A program made the position numbers and the translations under genes. 64,000 nucleotides of DNA from Cymbidium sinense (Eukaryota > Streptophyta > Magnoliopsida > Asparagales > Orchidaceae), in contig CM038214.1 of the NCBI GenBank assembly GCA_021442155.1, positions 142,937,488 to 143,001,487 of the forward strand, in the 5' to 3' direction. Numbering within the stretch: the stretch's first letter is position 1; each line of letters opens with the position of its first letter. This document shows, one piece after another, positions 46,427 through 58,826 of the stretch. Below the pieces are notes generated by a model. It ran no database searches. It worked only from the letters and a program-made list of their open reading frames with translations, and had not been told where the DNA came from.

Positions 46427-47757
46427 CGAGGGTTTAGGTTTATTAGGTTTTTTTGGTTTATTTTTTAATTTATTTAGTTACTTTTGGTTTCATTTCAGGG
46501 TTTGGGGTTTAAGGTTAGGGTTTAGGGTTTAAGGTTTAGGGTTTAGGGTTTAGGGTTTAGGGGTTTAGGGTTTAATCTTTTAGGGTTTAGGTTTTAGGGT
46601 TAGGGTTTAAGGTTTAGGGTTTTAGGGTTTAGTGTTTAGGATTAGGGTTTAGAGTTTGGGTTTAAATTAGGGTTTAATATAGGGTTTAAGGTTAGCTTAG
46701 GGTTTAGGTTAGTTTAGTATTTTAAGGTTTAGAGTTTAGGGTTATAGGTTTAATGTTTAGGGTTTAGGGTTTAGGTTTAGGTTTAGGATTTAGGTTTAGG
46801 GTTTAGGGTTTGGTATAGGGTTTTTAAAAGAAAAAATTAAAACCAATAGGTTTAGTTTATGTATTATTTTAGTTTATTTATAATTTAGTTTATTTATTTT
46901 TATTTTCTTTAGGTTTATGTTTTATTTTTGTTTAATTTAGTTTATTCATTTTAGGTTAATTTATTTTTCTTTAGTTTTTTTTTATTTTAGTTTATTTTTT
47001 AGGTTTAGGTTTATGTTTATGTTTAATTTTAGTTTAGTTTTATTTTATTTTCTTTTAATTTTAGGTTTTATTTTTTTTTTTTAGGTTTAGATTTAGGTTT
47101 TATTTTATTTTTAGGTTTGTCTTAGTTTTTATCAGGTTTATTTTTAGGTTTTATTTTTAGTTTAGGTTTAGGTTTATTTCTAGTTTATTTTATTTTATTT
47201 AGTTTAGGTTTTAGCTTTAGTTTATTTTAGGTTTAAGTTTAGGTTTTATTTATGTTATTTTAGTTTATTTTAGTTTAGGTTTAAGTTTATTTTACTTTGT
47301 TTATTTTTGGTTTAGGTTTTATTTTAGTTTAAGGTTCAGGTTTTCATTTTTATTTATTTTTAGATTTATTTTTTAGGTTTAGGTTTTTATTTTATTTTTA
47401 TTTTATTTTATTTTAGGTTTATTTTTTATTTTACGTTAAGACTTTATTTTATTTAGGATTTTTTATTTTTAGGTTTATTTTATTTTTTAGTTAAGTTTAG
47501 GTTTTTATTTATTTTATTTTAGTTTAGTTTTTATTTTTATTATTTTATTTCTAGGTTAATGTTTAGATTTAGGTTTTAGTTTAGGTTTTTATTTTATTAT
47601 ATTTTTTATTTTATTTAGGTTAAGTTTATTTATTTATTTTATTTTTAGGTTTTATTTAGTTAGATTTTTAGGTTTTTAGGGTGTAGGGTTTAGGTTTTAG
47701 TGTTGAGGCTTAGGGTTTAGGGGTTAAGGTTGTAGGGTTTAGGGTTTAGGGTTTAGG
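46427..47757 (+). repeat. Telomere-like array, weak landmark at 46835
   Basis: A TTTAGGG-rich block to about 46810, AATTAAAACCAATAGG at 46835-46850, then the usual T/A-rich body, and TTTAGGG again at 47670-47757. It then switches abruptly to a LINE fragment. No gene is seen. Confidence 0.8.
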
Positions 47758-48703
47758 GCACCAATTATAAGCAATAATATCAACAAAACTTTTATCTTGT
47801 TAAAAATATTTTGAAATAAAATTTTTAATGACATCATAGTTATGAACAACATCCTTAATAGAAATCAAAAGAGGAGTATGATCGAAGAGAGTTCTACTAA
47901 GATGCTCCACTGAAGTTAAAAGCCAACGGTTTAACCAATAATTATTAAATAAAGCATGTTCCAATGGTTGCCACAATCTATGATTATTTCAAGTAAATTA
48001 AGAACCAATGAAACCATAATCATGAAGATTACAATCGAAATCATATTTGCAAAATCTTCCATTTAATGTAAATTTGGCAAAGAACCCCCTTTCCTTTCAT
48101 TCTAAGAAAGGATCATATTGAAATCCCCAACAACAATCCAAGAATCATTAATAATAGAAGCAAAATTAGAAAATTGATCCCATGTAATTCTCCTCTCTAA
48201 CTTTTTACAAGCAACATAAACAAAAGAGCCAAAAGCATGATAATAACCAAATGAAATATCCACATTGATAACTTGATGAAAATCATTACTAACATTAAAA
48301 GAAAGAGAAATATTCCAAAATAACCAAATCATATTATTGCTATTGAAATAAAAATCAATCATCATGGACGTATGCATTATTTTAGAATAAAAAAAAATAA
48401 GAGATTCAAGAATAACCAAGAAACCAACATTGTAAATTCTATAAAGATTTCTAATTCTATTTCTAACAACAAGAGTACCAATGCACCTCACATTCAAAAT
48501 AAGAAAGTTAAACATTATTTTTTTTTAGGCAAAGAAGATGAAGAAGATCGAGTAGATCTAGAGACTTTAGAAGGATAATTTTTAAACTATTTTTTCATGT
48601 TTCAAAAAAATAGTTTGAAAACTAATCTCATTCTTCATGGATTCATCATCAGAAAAAAAATTTTCATCATTATTAATAATAGATTTACGAGAAGATCCCA
48701 TTT
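47758..48703 (-). pseudogene. 5' part of a second, diverged LINE (ORF2 endonuclease)
   Basis: Minus-strand frame 48515-48102 opens MFNFLILNVRCIGTL and continues to SFVYVACKKLERRITWDQFS and WIVVGDFNMILS, the L1 endonuclease N-terminal half. Further pieces to 47758 give NERKGGSLPNLH and MEDFANMI after frameshifts. Bases 48516-48700 resemble the ORF1/ORF2 junction of the block B LINE (RSSR-like end, AAAAATAGTTTGAAAA). It is the same LINE group but clearly a different copy. It is cut by telomere-like DNA on the left and by block C on the right. Confidence 0.75.
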
Positions 48704-48710
48704 GATAAGG

Positions 48711-51700
48711 TGTTTATGGTGAAATATTTTTTAAATTTCTAAGAGTAATACTTCCATCTTCAATCTATGTGGATAAAATGAAGATAGAAATATACTCTTT
48801 ATGCATTTGGACACAACATAGATCCGCAGATATTTTTATTAGGGTGATCGGGTATGACATTGAGGAGAGGTGTACTATCTCGAAAGATAGAAGTCACCAC
48901 CCTATGATTGACCTAATCACCTGAATAAGGACTCTAAGGAAAATGGGTCGCATGTGTACTGTGAGATTCTTCCCCTACTTTACATTGAAAACTAAAGTAG
49001 GGTTTATTTTAAATTAAGTTTCCTCTGAAAAGCCCCATAGTTAATTACATCATAAGGAAGGGGATTCTTTAGGAATCATAATTAAGGTAAATTATCATTG
49101 TCTCCAAAGATTTCAAATAGGTAGGACTATTAATCAATTAATTTATTTTAGAAGATCAAATGAGATTGATCAAAGAGAGGGAGTTATTATTGAAGCCAAA
49201 GGAAGATAAGTAGGAAATGCTCATGATGATAGGAAACCTAGCGAGCATCTGAAACTATCCTATGGTTGGGCTTTATATTTTTGAAATTAATTTAATTTGT
49301 TTGAATTGAATTTTTCATTAGAAATTTAGGGCTTATGATTCCATAACACAAGATTGTGGAAATGACTAAGAGATGAGGATTTATACTCGCCCACAAAAGG
49401 GAGAAGCAACCTCAGAACTTAAATATAGGGAGCTTTGGCAAGGGCCAAAACATGACCTAAATCAATGGAAAAATTGGGTATTTGGTTTGCCTCGATAAGA
49501 GAGGACAAATCACCCACGCTTGGACTTACCACGGGGTGATAACCAACTCTTCCTATAATTTTAAATTCATGTAGGCAATTCATATGCTTTATGCAAGATA
49601 GCTATGTTATTTATTTTAGAATGAGACTAAGTCCTTAAACTCACTCCCTAAGAGGCTAGATCATGTAAGGGTTTGAAAAATGACTTAGATCTAAGGCAAA
49701 TCATATTACATTTTATTTTCACTTTTGGACAATCATTTGACTTAGGCATATAGGATTCATATGCCTAATGCATGAGAAATAAGATTATGGGCCAAAATCA
49801 GCAAGAAGGGGGAGGTGTGTTTCCACCATGGCTCTCACAGGTGAAGCTAAGTTCTCTGGCAAAGGTTGAAGCTCTCCATTCAAGAGTGAAACAAAATGCT
49901 TTTGTGCATGATGTTATAAAAAAAATACTCATCCAGCTAAGGGGTTGCTAATTCTTTTATCTAGATTTTAACTAAGACTTTAAATGATGTTATTTATTGT
50001 TTATATTTAATTTTAAGTTGATTAGTTTGATAGAAGATTAGACTAACACCTGGAAAATAGAGATTAGCTAAACAAACCATACAAATACCAAGCATGTATA
50101 TTGGACTTAGTAGCTCACACATGGGTAACAAAGTCCACTTGGCCTATTGGATTATGCTTTGGGGTATAAGCACCTGCACAGCAAAAGTAATTATATTTTT
50201 ATTACAGTGCCCCTTAAGCACAATCCCCTATAGAAAAAAATGATTAGACTAAATCATCCAACCATTCATTTTACGCACATTCATCCTAACATCCGCAAAA
50301 ACAAAAACATCATAAAATAAAACATCAAACCATGCACCTAACCAAAAGCTAGAAGTGGTGACTTAGTCTAATGTGTGTGCTATAAAAGGTTTGTGTGGTA
50401 TGCATAGCTATGGCTTTATTGTTTGGATTCTCTAAGTGTGAATATATTCAACTTATATGGTTGGTTTCATTTAAGTGTTTAGTTGATTTGGGTTAATTTT
50501 ATTTGATGCTTGGTTTAGGCTTGAATGAACCTACAATTAATTATTAAGTTATAAAGAGAGGAAAAAGAAGAAAACTTCTCTTTCCTTCCCTACCTAAGTA
50601 ACTTCTAAAGTAGATTCATGTTTGATTTTGTTTACTGAATGTTTTATTACATGTTTTAAGTAATCCTAAGTTTAGATCAACTCTAAACAAACCTATTCAA
50701 AAAGAAAGACATTTTAAGATTAAGTAAAGTGAATTAATATTATAGTACACACATCACTTCATTTCTTTCTCAACTTTTATATCATGCATATGAATGAATC
50801 CTAAGCATATCTATATATACAAATGTAAATTTTTAACACACTTTATGATGAATGCTAAGTGAGTTACTTGAGACAATTTGAATTCTTTATGATGCATGAT
50901 TTTCATTAAGTAGAAAAGAGGTTTTCTTATTCATTATTCACATGCACACATGTATGTATGAAAGGCATAAGTGAGTACGGTGCCATTGTTAGCATTATGG
51001 GTGTAAGGTACAAGACCTACTTAGGGCAACTTAAAGCCTCACAACCCCGGGGTTGTCGAGACTAATATACCACTTTCCTTAAATACAAACACATGTACAA
51101 AAGAAATGAATGGAAAAAGAAAGATGCAAAAGTTTGTATTTGTTTGTTTATTTTGTTTATGATTTATATGTACAAGTGTGGATGTCCTTCTTAAGTAATA
51201 GCATAGAATGAATGAATAGATTAGGCAAGTGTTGTGTTCTTTTCAAATGAACTATAAACTTTGCCAAATCCTATTCAAAACTATGCTAAAAGAAAAAAAG
51301 AAGGAATGCCACACTATTCACATCTTCATATTTATATCCACATGCAAGCTAATAAATAATTATACGTAGCACACTTTCAGTTTTTGGTGTTTGATTTATA
51401 GATTTTGAAAATAGTTTAGGATTTAGTAGTGATAATGGCCATTCATATTTTACTTTGGCCAAAACATGCAATTTGACATGAAAAAAACATTTCATTTTTA
51501 ATTTGATTTTTGAAAAGCACGAATGCATGAAATTCATATAACATACACATTTAGCATGTTAGGAAAGAACTAAAGTGATGAAAGCATGTAAACACATTCA
51601 CCCTAATTAATTCTTAAAGACAATCTTATGAAATAAGAAAGCTTAAAGCAAATCAAGTTTTTTTTATGGTTTGATTTTGTTTTGTGTTTGATTTAATTTA

Positions 51701-54190
51701 AGAAATGTGAGGTGCGTTTGTCATTCCTAACCCATTCCCACATATGTTAGTTGTTTCAATTTAATTTTTAGGTGATTAGATCAATTTTATGCTTTGGTTA
51801 GGTTAAGGTATGAATTAAGTGTGTTAATTACCCCTTACCTACACACCTTAGCATAGTTAATCAAATAATTATGAGCCAATGATATGACATACAACCACAC
51901 AGGAATTTAAATCAACAATGCACCTAAGAAGAAAAGGGCCAAATGTATTTGGCTCATGATTAATGATTAATTAAGCAAATAGGTTTAAGTTAAGAAACTT
52001 CATAACCCCTCTCACATATATGAATTGGATTTTGATTTCCTAATTGAAGTAGTCTCTTGAACCCCTAAGCATCTACCCAAGATAGAATAGTTTAGCTCTA
52101 GAAATTTTTATAATTTTATGAAATTAATTAATGGGGTAATTAGTGAATTAACTCTTAATTAAGATTGGATTAAGAAAGGAAGGGTGGTTTAAGGAATATC
52201 TTAAGAAAAGTATTCCAAAATTATTCCCTAAACCTCATATTCACTTAATCAAACCTTAATTGACTCAATCAGAGGGTTAAACCACTAATTATAACCATAA
52301 AAGCTTAATTACATTAAGGGATTGATTAAGAAATGAATTAGCAATTCCTAAAAATAATCAAAAAAGAAATTTAGAGGAAGTAGGAGTCATCTCACTAATT
52401 ATGCATAACTAGTTTGGGATTAATCAGTGGAGTAATTAAAGGGTAATAAGCAAAATAACATTCCCAATAAAACCTAAATCTTGAGAAAAGCACTATTCAA
52501 AATCCATTGAAATTATTTTTAGAATATTATATGTTCAATTATCTAACCAATGCAATTTATTTCATAGTTTTCTGATTTTTCTAGGCTTGGATATGAATTT
52601 TGGAAGTTTTCATGATTAATTAGGTGATTTAATAGCCTAATTAAATGTTTAATCCTATCGACACCACGTGGGCCGTTGACGTGGCATGTGCTTTCCATGT
52701 GGCGTGACGTGATTTGATATTGAAGTTGTCACATCATAGCACCGCATTAGCGGCAGTGCTATGCATTTTCTCCTCACTCGTCTGATCAAGGATAGGATGA
52801 CTCAAACTAAAGTTATGGTTCTAAAGGATAAATTTGTGGGATCTACGTGTCTTAATCATGGCTAGCCATCCAAAATGCACGGATGGACGGCCTATGAACC
52901 TTCCCTATATTTTCTTATTGGAGAGGGCATCCATCCATCTTCTAGGGGATGATCCGAGCTCGATTGAGCTCCGATTGATCCCAAAATTTACCCACACCAT
53001 CTAAGCACAAAGGAAAACATATCTAATGACTAGAATCTCATGGGATTAAACTTCACTTTATAAAGGACCAGACTATATTGAAATTAAGCTCAGTTTAATG
53101 GCTAACCTCACTGGAGGTGATCATCTGTGCTTGTTTCCCTTGGAGAAGCATCGTCTAGTGGAGATGAAGCTTTGTTGAGAGTTTGAGGTCTTGAGATTGG
53201 GTGGATCCTCCAATGGTCCAACTCCTCATTAACTTGAGCTTGGTCTTGATCAAGGTAGCACCTCCCTTTCCTTTGGAGCTTAGGAAAAGGCTTGGGTGAG
53301 TTTGATTGAGCTCCCTAATGGAGCTTGCAAAAGGAATTTGATTGATATTGAGTGTATGCTAAGTTTTATTTTGAGTGAAGCTCCTCTATTTCCAAGCTAT
53401 GGAAATCTAGAAAATGGAAAATGGGAATTGCTTGAGAGAGCTTGGCGAGGCTAGGAAATGACTTCTCTGGCTTCCTCTTGCTCAATTGAAGTAGGGACTA
53501 ATGGAATAAATTTAAATTAGAGGGGAGTGTATCTCCCCCTTGAGCAATCGGATGGTGAGCTTCTCCCTTCCATTTTGATCCAATTGACCACCTTGAGTGG
53601 GTTTATTAGGTTGTTTAGGGTGTCCTTGCAATCAGTTTGGCGAGGAGTGGAGTGGAGCTTGCATGTGCTTAAATTAACTGGAGGAGGGATTCCATGTGCT
53701 TAATTTCATGCAAGTTGTCAACCTTAAGCTAGGTTGGGCTGACCCAAACCCATTGGGTTGGGTGCACCACACTCCCTAGTGTTCAATTGATCCACTAAGA
53801 GGGTGCCAGGTCATTATGAAAGGATTTGACCAAATTTCAAGTGGATTTGGTCAAAATTTACCCTTTGACCTAAGTGTAAAAAGGTCATTTGGATTCGATT
53901 TAAATTTGAATATGTTTGATATTTTTGGAAAATGGGTTAGTCCAAGTTTCATTGACTTTGGAGTTGGATTGATATGATTTGGCTCATGTTGACCCATTTA
54001 GGTAAAAATGGGTCAACTTGGGTCAAGTTGACCAATTGGTCAAACTGGGTCAAACGAATGGTTGGGTCAAGTTCATCTAACCATTTGAAATGTTTTGGTG
54101 GCTCTAGTTTGATTCAATTTGGTTTATATTTGGTTTAGGTGGCTCTTGTACAAATTGAAGCAAAAGCAATAAAGAGAAATAAGCTTTTAT
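48711..54190. other. Non-coding segment of block C
   Basis: It matches 25599-30910 throughout, with many short indels. No gene: the small open frames are not shared with block B. It holds a TATAAA at 53059-53064 and ACGT-type words at 52665-52712. The right end joins the tail of the minus-strand pol at about 54190-54224. Confidence 0.65.
52655..52715. promoter_or_regulatory. Cluster of ACGT-core (G-box/ABRE-like) words
   Basis: CACGTG at 52665-52670, GACGTGGC at 52678-52685 and TGACGTGA at 52705-52712 stand within 50 bases in otherwise AT-rich DNA. ACGT cores are bound by plant bZIP and bHLH factors. A TATAAA lies about 350 bases to the right. In block B the same place is shortened and keeps no ACGT core. 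Promoter role is inferred only. Confidence 0.3.
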
Positions 54191-54223
54191 TTTATTGATT
54201 TTTATTTGGCAACAAGTTATAAG

Positions 54224-55340
54224 TTACACATAATATTTCTTTAGGTAACATCCATTGATAGGTGGTATTGGATGTTCACCATTACAGGTAATAAGTTGGT
54301 AAGAACCTCCTTCATAAGCTTTTTCCACTACAAATAAAATGGTCCTTCCCATGTTAGCTTGAATTTATTATCAATTATTCAATGAGCTAGGATTGGTCTT
54401 CGAATAACCAAGACCAAGTCTCCTACTTGGAAAGTTCTAGGATGAACCAATCTATCATGTGCCTGAACCTTACGTGATTGGTACAATTTAAGGTCTTGTT
54501 GAGCTTTCAATCATTTTCCTTCAAGATTATCTAGTTCTTCCAAGCGAATCTTATGATTTTGATCTACTATAACATTATTATTAACAACTATTCCTAATGA
54601 AGGAAATTGCACTTCTAATGGAAGAATTGCAAAAAAACCAAAGCATATTGTGAAGGCTGAGTTGGTGTCCTATATATGATACAGTAGGCCCATAAGGCTT
54701 TAACCAACTTTTCATGCTATTGGCACTTATTTTCATCAAGTATCTTTTCCAAAATTCTTACTAATATTTTATTAAATGCCTCAGCCAATCCATTCGCCCT
54801 AGGGTAATAGATGGTCAAGTATCTCTAATCAATTTTATGTCTAGCTACAAAGTGATTTATTTTCATGGATATAAAGGACGAACCATTATTGGATATGATT
54901 CGGCGAGGAATGCCCAATCGATATATGATATTTTCCTGAAAATATTTCAACACATGATATGCTTTATCTTATTTCAGTGGTATCGCTTCAGCCCATTCAG
55001 AAAAATAATTCATTGCAGCTAAAATAAAATGATGTCCTTTCGATGAAGGAAGATCAATAGGCCTTATGATGTCGCATTCCTAACTCTCAAAAGGCCGAGG
55101 CAATCAGGGTGTAATACATTGGGTGGTTGATGTAATACCACACCATGTACTTGGCACTGATCATAATAACGTGTAACCTCCATGCAGTCATTTAGTATTG
55201 ATGGCTAATAATACCCAAGTCTCTCAATTTTTAAATTTATTTTGGGCCTAGATTGGTGTGCTCCACACAATCCAGAGTGTATCTCAGTCACAACCATATG
55301 GGCTTTCAGTTTGTCTAAATGATGGAGCCACATTTGATAT
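54224..55340 (-). pseudogene. Integrase of Tat pol, block C
   Basis: Readable pieces include PSSKGHHFILAAMNYFSEWA near 55040, RRIISNNGSSF near 54900 (catalytic Asp is Asn, as in B) and RANGLAEAFNKILVRILEK near 54770 (catalytic Glu present). The C-terminal part is interrupted at about 54620-54640 by a small deletion. The terminus matches the B copy. Confidence 0.8.
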
Positions 55341-55529
55341 GACCTACAATATAAAGCATTATTGATTAATGCATAAGATAAAGCACATTTCTATCTTTGA
55401 TTTGCTAATGACTTATTTTGAAGAAGCCTCCCCTTAAATAGTCAATAAACGGTTGTCTCCAATCACATTCTATATGACCTTCAGTGAGAGTGGCTATCCT
55501 TTGTATTTCTTCTTGCTTATTAATGTAGT

Positions 55530-55990
55530 CTAAATCTATAAGAGATTAAACCTGTTGATTTTGAACTTCTATAGAAATTGATTCTTTTTCTAGGCATATG
55601 ATTTCTTTGGCTAATTTAACCAAAACATCTGCTATTGAATTCTCTTGGCGAGATATTCTAAACATCGTTACATATGGAATCTTTTTAAGTAATTTCATTG
55701 TATACTGATGATAATTGAAGAGCTTTGGATGCAAAACCTTATAGATTCTAATAACTGACTAGGAATCCCCTAAAATTTTGATATTTTTAATTTCCATAAG
55801 GATTTCTAGCTCTATACCAGTAATAAGAGCTTTATATTCAGCTTCATGGTTTGTATATGGCTCAGCCAAATGATATGAATATCTCATAATTCCTTTTTCT
55901 AAGGTTATAAAGATTAACCCCATTTTTGCCTTCTTTGGGATATATGGGTTTGATTCTTTATGTCTTCTTGATGATGAAGCACCATCAAAT
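55530..55990 (-). pseudogene. Second RNase H of Tat pol, block C
   Basis: The open frame 55734-55546 reads HPKLFNYHQYTMKLLKK, FRISRQENSIADVLVKLAKE and ends after ESISIEVQNQQV. Just before it, near 55810-55860, an EAEYKALITG-like segment can be made out, with its acidic residues. This keeps the order RNase H, second RNase H, integrase. Confidence 0.8.
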
Positions 55991-56165
55991 TATAATTCTT
56001 AGGTGGCCGGTTCACCTAATGTTATGATATGTTCATCTTGGAGATCATCATTTAAAGGAGACCCTTCAAGTATAGGTGTCTTCGGAAATCTACAACTATT
56101 TGTCCTTTATAGCATAAATAAGAATATAAGTGATCTCAAAATGTAATAAAATCATTGACCATCAG

Positions 56166-56480
56166 TTAAACACTTGTGATGTTGGATGGGTGAGATATTG
56201 CAAAGGATTCACCCTTGAAATCGTTGACCTTATGAGAAAGCATATAATGCCTAAGTTTTTCAGCAGCAAAAACTAAGGCTAAGCAATGTCTTTCAATAGG
56301 AGGATAATTCTTTTTCATTGGGATAAGCCTCTGACTTAGATAATAAAGCATGTTTTCTTTCCCTTGTTTATTTGTTTGAGCTAATAAAGCCCCAATAGAA
56401 TCATCCATAGCTACAGTATAGAGAGTTAATGGCTTTCTCGAAATCAGGGATGCTAAAACAGGAGGATTCATTAAATATTA
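56166..56480 (-). pseudogene. RNase H of Tat pol, block C (open frame)
   Basis: A 101-residue open frame with PPVLASLISRKPLTLYTVAM, DDSIGALLAQTNKQGKEN, LYYLSQRLIPMKKNYPPIER and LALVFAAEKLRHYMLSHKVN, the whole conserved core of the RT-attached RNase H. Cut from RT and the second RNase H by frameshifts, so it is a relic domain and not a gene. Confidence 0.85.
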
Positions 56481-56499
56481 CTTTAAGTTTTTGAAGATA

Positions 56500-57330
56500 C
56501 CTTAGCATTTTTCATCCCAAATAAATTTGGAATCTTTCTTCAGTAATGCTGCAAAGGGTTGACACCTTCCATATAAATTTTATAGAATCTCCTTAAGTAT
56601 GCAAGCCTTCTCTAGAATGATTTTAACTATGTAAGACTTCTAGGTGGCAGAATTTCTATAACAACTTTTATCTTTTTTGGATCAATTTCTATCCCACGAT
56701 TCTGCACTACGAACCCTAAGAATTTCCATGAAGTCACTCTAAAGGCACACTTCAGAGGATTCATGTTTAAGTTATAGTGGCACAATCGTTAAGAAATGAC
56801 CCATAAATCATAAAAATGATCTTATTTTATTTTGGTTTTAATGACTAAATCATTAATATAGCATTCAACTTGATTATGAATCAAGTCATTGAATATTCTA
56901 GTCATAGCTCTTTGATAAGTAGTTCCAGCATTTTTGGGACCCAATGGCATGATCGTGTAACAGAAAATCCCTATTGGAGTTCTGAATGCCATATGCTTTT
57001 CATCTTCTAGGGACATCTTAATTGGATTTTAACCAGATGATCCATCCATAAATGAAAAGATCTCATGCGAGGATGCTATGTTGACTATGAGTTCAGGTAT
57101 AGGCAAAGGGAACTCATCTTTGGGGCAAGCCTTGTTTAGGTCTCTAAAGTCAACACAGATGCATATTTAACCATTTTTCTTCTTTACTGGAACTATGCTG
57201 GCTACCCAATTAGGGTATTATTCTTCTCGTAAAATTCCAGATTCAATTATTTTCTTTATTTCAATGATCACTAGTTGTTCTACTTCTAGGCGCATCCGCC
57301 TAGAAGCTTGCTTTACTGGGATAGCATCAT
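56500..57330 (-). pseudogene. Reverse transcriptase of Tat pol, block C
   Basis: The frame 57016-56822 reads MSLEDEKHMAFRTPIGIFCY, TIMPLGPKNAGTTYQRAMTR and ECYINDLVIKT. The catalytic block, usually Y-V-D-D, is YIND, so one Asp is lost. An upstream palm segment at about 57100-57190 (FPLP-like, then the motif around the first Asp) is broken by a stop. It would act as the element's polymerase and is inactive. Confidence 0.85.
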
Positions 57331-57399
57331 ATTTAATTCCTAATTTGTGGATCTTGGGATAAACCTAGCATTTTATCATAACTCTAGGCAAAGCAATCT

Positions 57400-58470
57400 T
57401 TATACTCAAATAATAAAGTGATTAACTCTTTAGAATCTTTTGAACCCAATAAAGAGCAAATAAAAGTCAATTTTGGGTTCTCAGGAGTTCCTAGGTTAAC
57501 CTCTTTTAATTCATCTATAGTAGATTTTATCTCTTTCTCATATTCAGGAGGTGCATTCTAAAGTGAATCATCTTTGGATTCCTCCATGATCTTTATGAAT
57601 GAGTCTTCTGGAAGAGTAGAAGAGACTTCAAAGAGTTGATCTATTTGACAATTACTTATCATTAAACAATGGTCTATATCATCAAATGATTCAACTGTAC
57701 CAAACCCAATGCCAACTCTGGAGTGGAAATTTCTATGTTTTTGATTCCATAAGCTCTCCATGCATTGGGCTTTATCTTTAGGCCAGACATTTGTGATAAA
57801 ACCATGTTTCACATAATTATTTACACAAGTCGAATACTAGTCAAAAGGAAATTCTATTCTTTCATTGAAAGATGGTTCTTCAAGCTTTACATCTCCTTCT
57901 AATCTTGAAGGATCAGGTACAGAATAAAATTTTGTTGACCTCCCCACTTCTCCTAATAAGTTAGGTGCTTCTTTGACCTCTAATTGAGATATTTTATTTT
58001 GATTTAGAGGAGTCAAAGTTAAAGTGTCCACATATTTTTTTAATTTTTCATATGTGCATAGCTCAGACTCTTCCTTTAATGTTTTTATTTCTTCCTCACC
58101 TGTGTCTGATTCTAAGGAAATCTCAAACTTTATGGAAGCATTTCTATGATGAGATTCTTCATCTAAGCTGGATTCCAAATCAATATTAATTATTGGAGGC
58201 TCTTTTTTTTCTTTTTCTTTTTCCTCCTTTTCTTTCTTTTTATATTTCTTGATTGTTGTACTTTATGCTTCAACAATGGTGTATTTCATAGAATCAAAAC
58301 TAGGTTTCTTAGGTATGTAGTAAATAGCATCTTCATAGAGCTCAATCACATGAATAGTGAATGGTTGTATGTCTCCCTTTATAACATATTCTACTCCATC
58401 CCTGATGTACATAATACACTGGTGGAGTGAATATGGAACCATTCTATACTCATGGATCCAAGGTCTGTCA
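57400..58470 (-). pseudogene. Protease end and linker of Tat pol, block C
   Basis: From 58470 down: the protease end (see the whole-pol entry), IELYEDAIYYIPKKPSFDSM, a Lys-rich tract at about 58200-58250, then the open frame 58178-57837 with KKYVDTLTLTPLNQNKISQL and NERIEFPFD, and the frame 57812-57558 with RNFHSRVGIGFGTVESFDD. The linker has no known activity. It aligns with 11347-11634 of the plus-strand element, which ties the two families to one lineage. Confidence 0.75.
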
Positions 58471-58826
58471 CCATTATGTTTAGGTTTTTATTTAATTTTT
58501 ATTTTATTTTATTTTAAGTTTATTTTTCTCATATTTTATGTTTAGTTTTTATTTATTTAGGTTTTTTATTCCTAGGTTTATATTATTTTTTTAGTTTAGT
58601 TTAGGTTTTTATTTAATTTATTTTACTTTATTTTTTATTTTTTTATTTTTTTATTTTAAAGTTTAGGTTTTGGTTTTAGTTTAGGTTTTGATTTTATTTT
58701 ATTTTATTTTTTATTTTATTTAGGTTTAGGTTTTTTATTTATTTTATTATTAGGTTTTAAGTTTTTAAGGTTTACAATTTTTGGGCTTAGGGTTTTAGGG
58801 TTTACGGTTTATGGTTAGGGTTTTTT
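58471..58826 (+). repeat. Short telomere-like tract between pol and LINE, block C
   Basis: TTTATTTTAG and AGGTTT words ending in intact TTTAGGG units at about 58785-58820, then the LINE poly-T. It is the undisturbed counterpart of 35171-35502 and shows what the adapter replaced in block B. Confidence 0.8.

Larger units (their letters stand above)
54224..58470 (-). mobile_element. Truncated Ty3/gypsy (Tat-type) pol, block C
   Basis: Same order and same truncation as the B copy: protease end at about 58465 (RPWIHEYRMVPYS, then CIMYIRDGVEYVIKGDIQPF), linker, RT, RNase H, second RNase H, integrase, TAA at 54224-54226. It has fewer frameshifts in the protease end, linker and RNase H, and more in parts of the second RNase H. 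Telomere-like DNA abuts at 58471. Confidence 0.85.
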
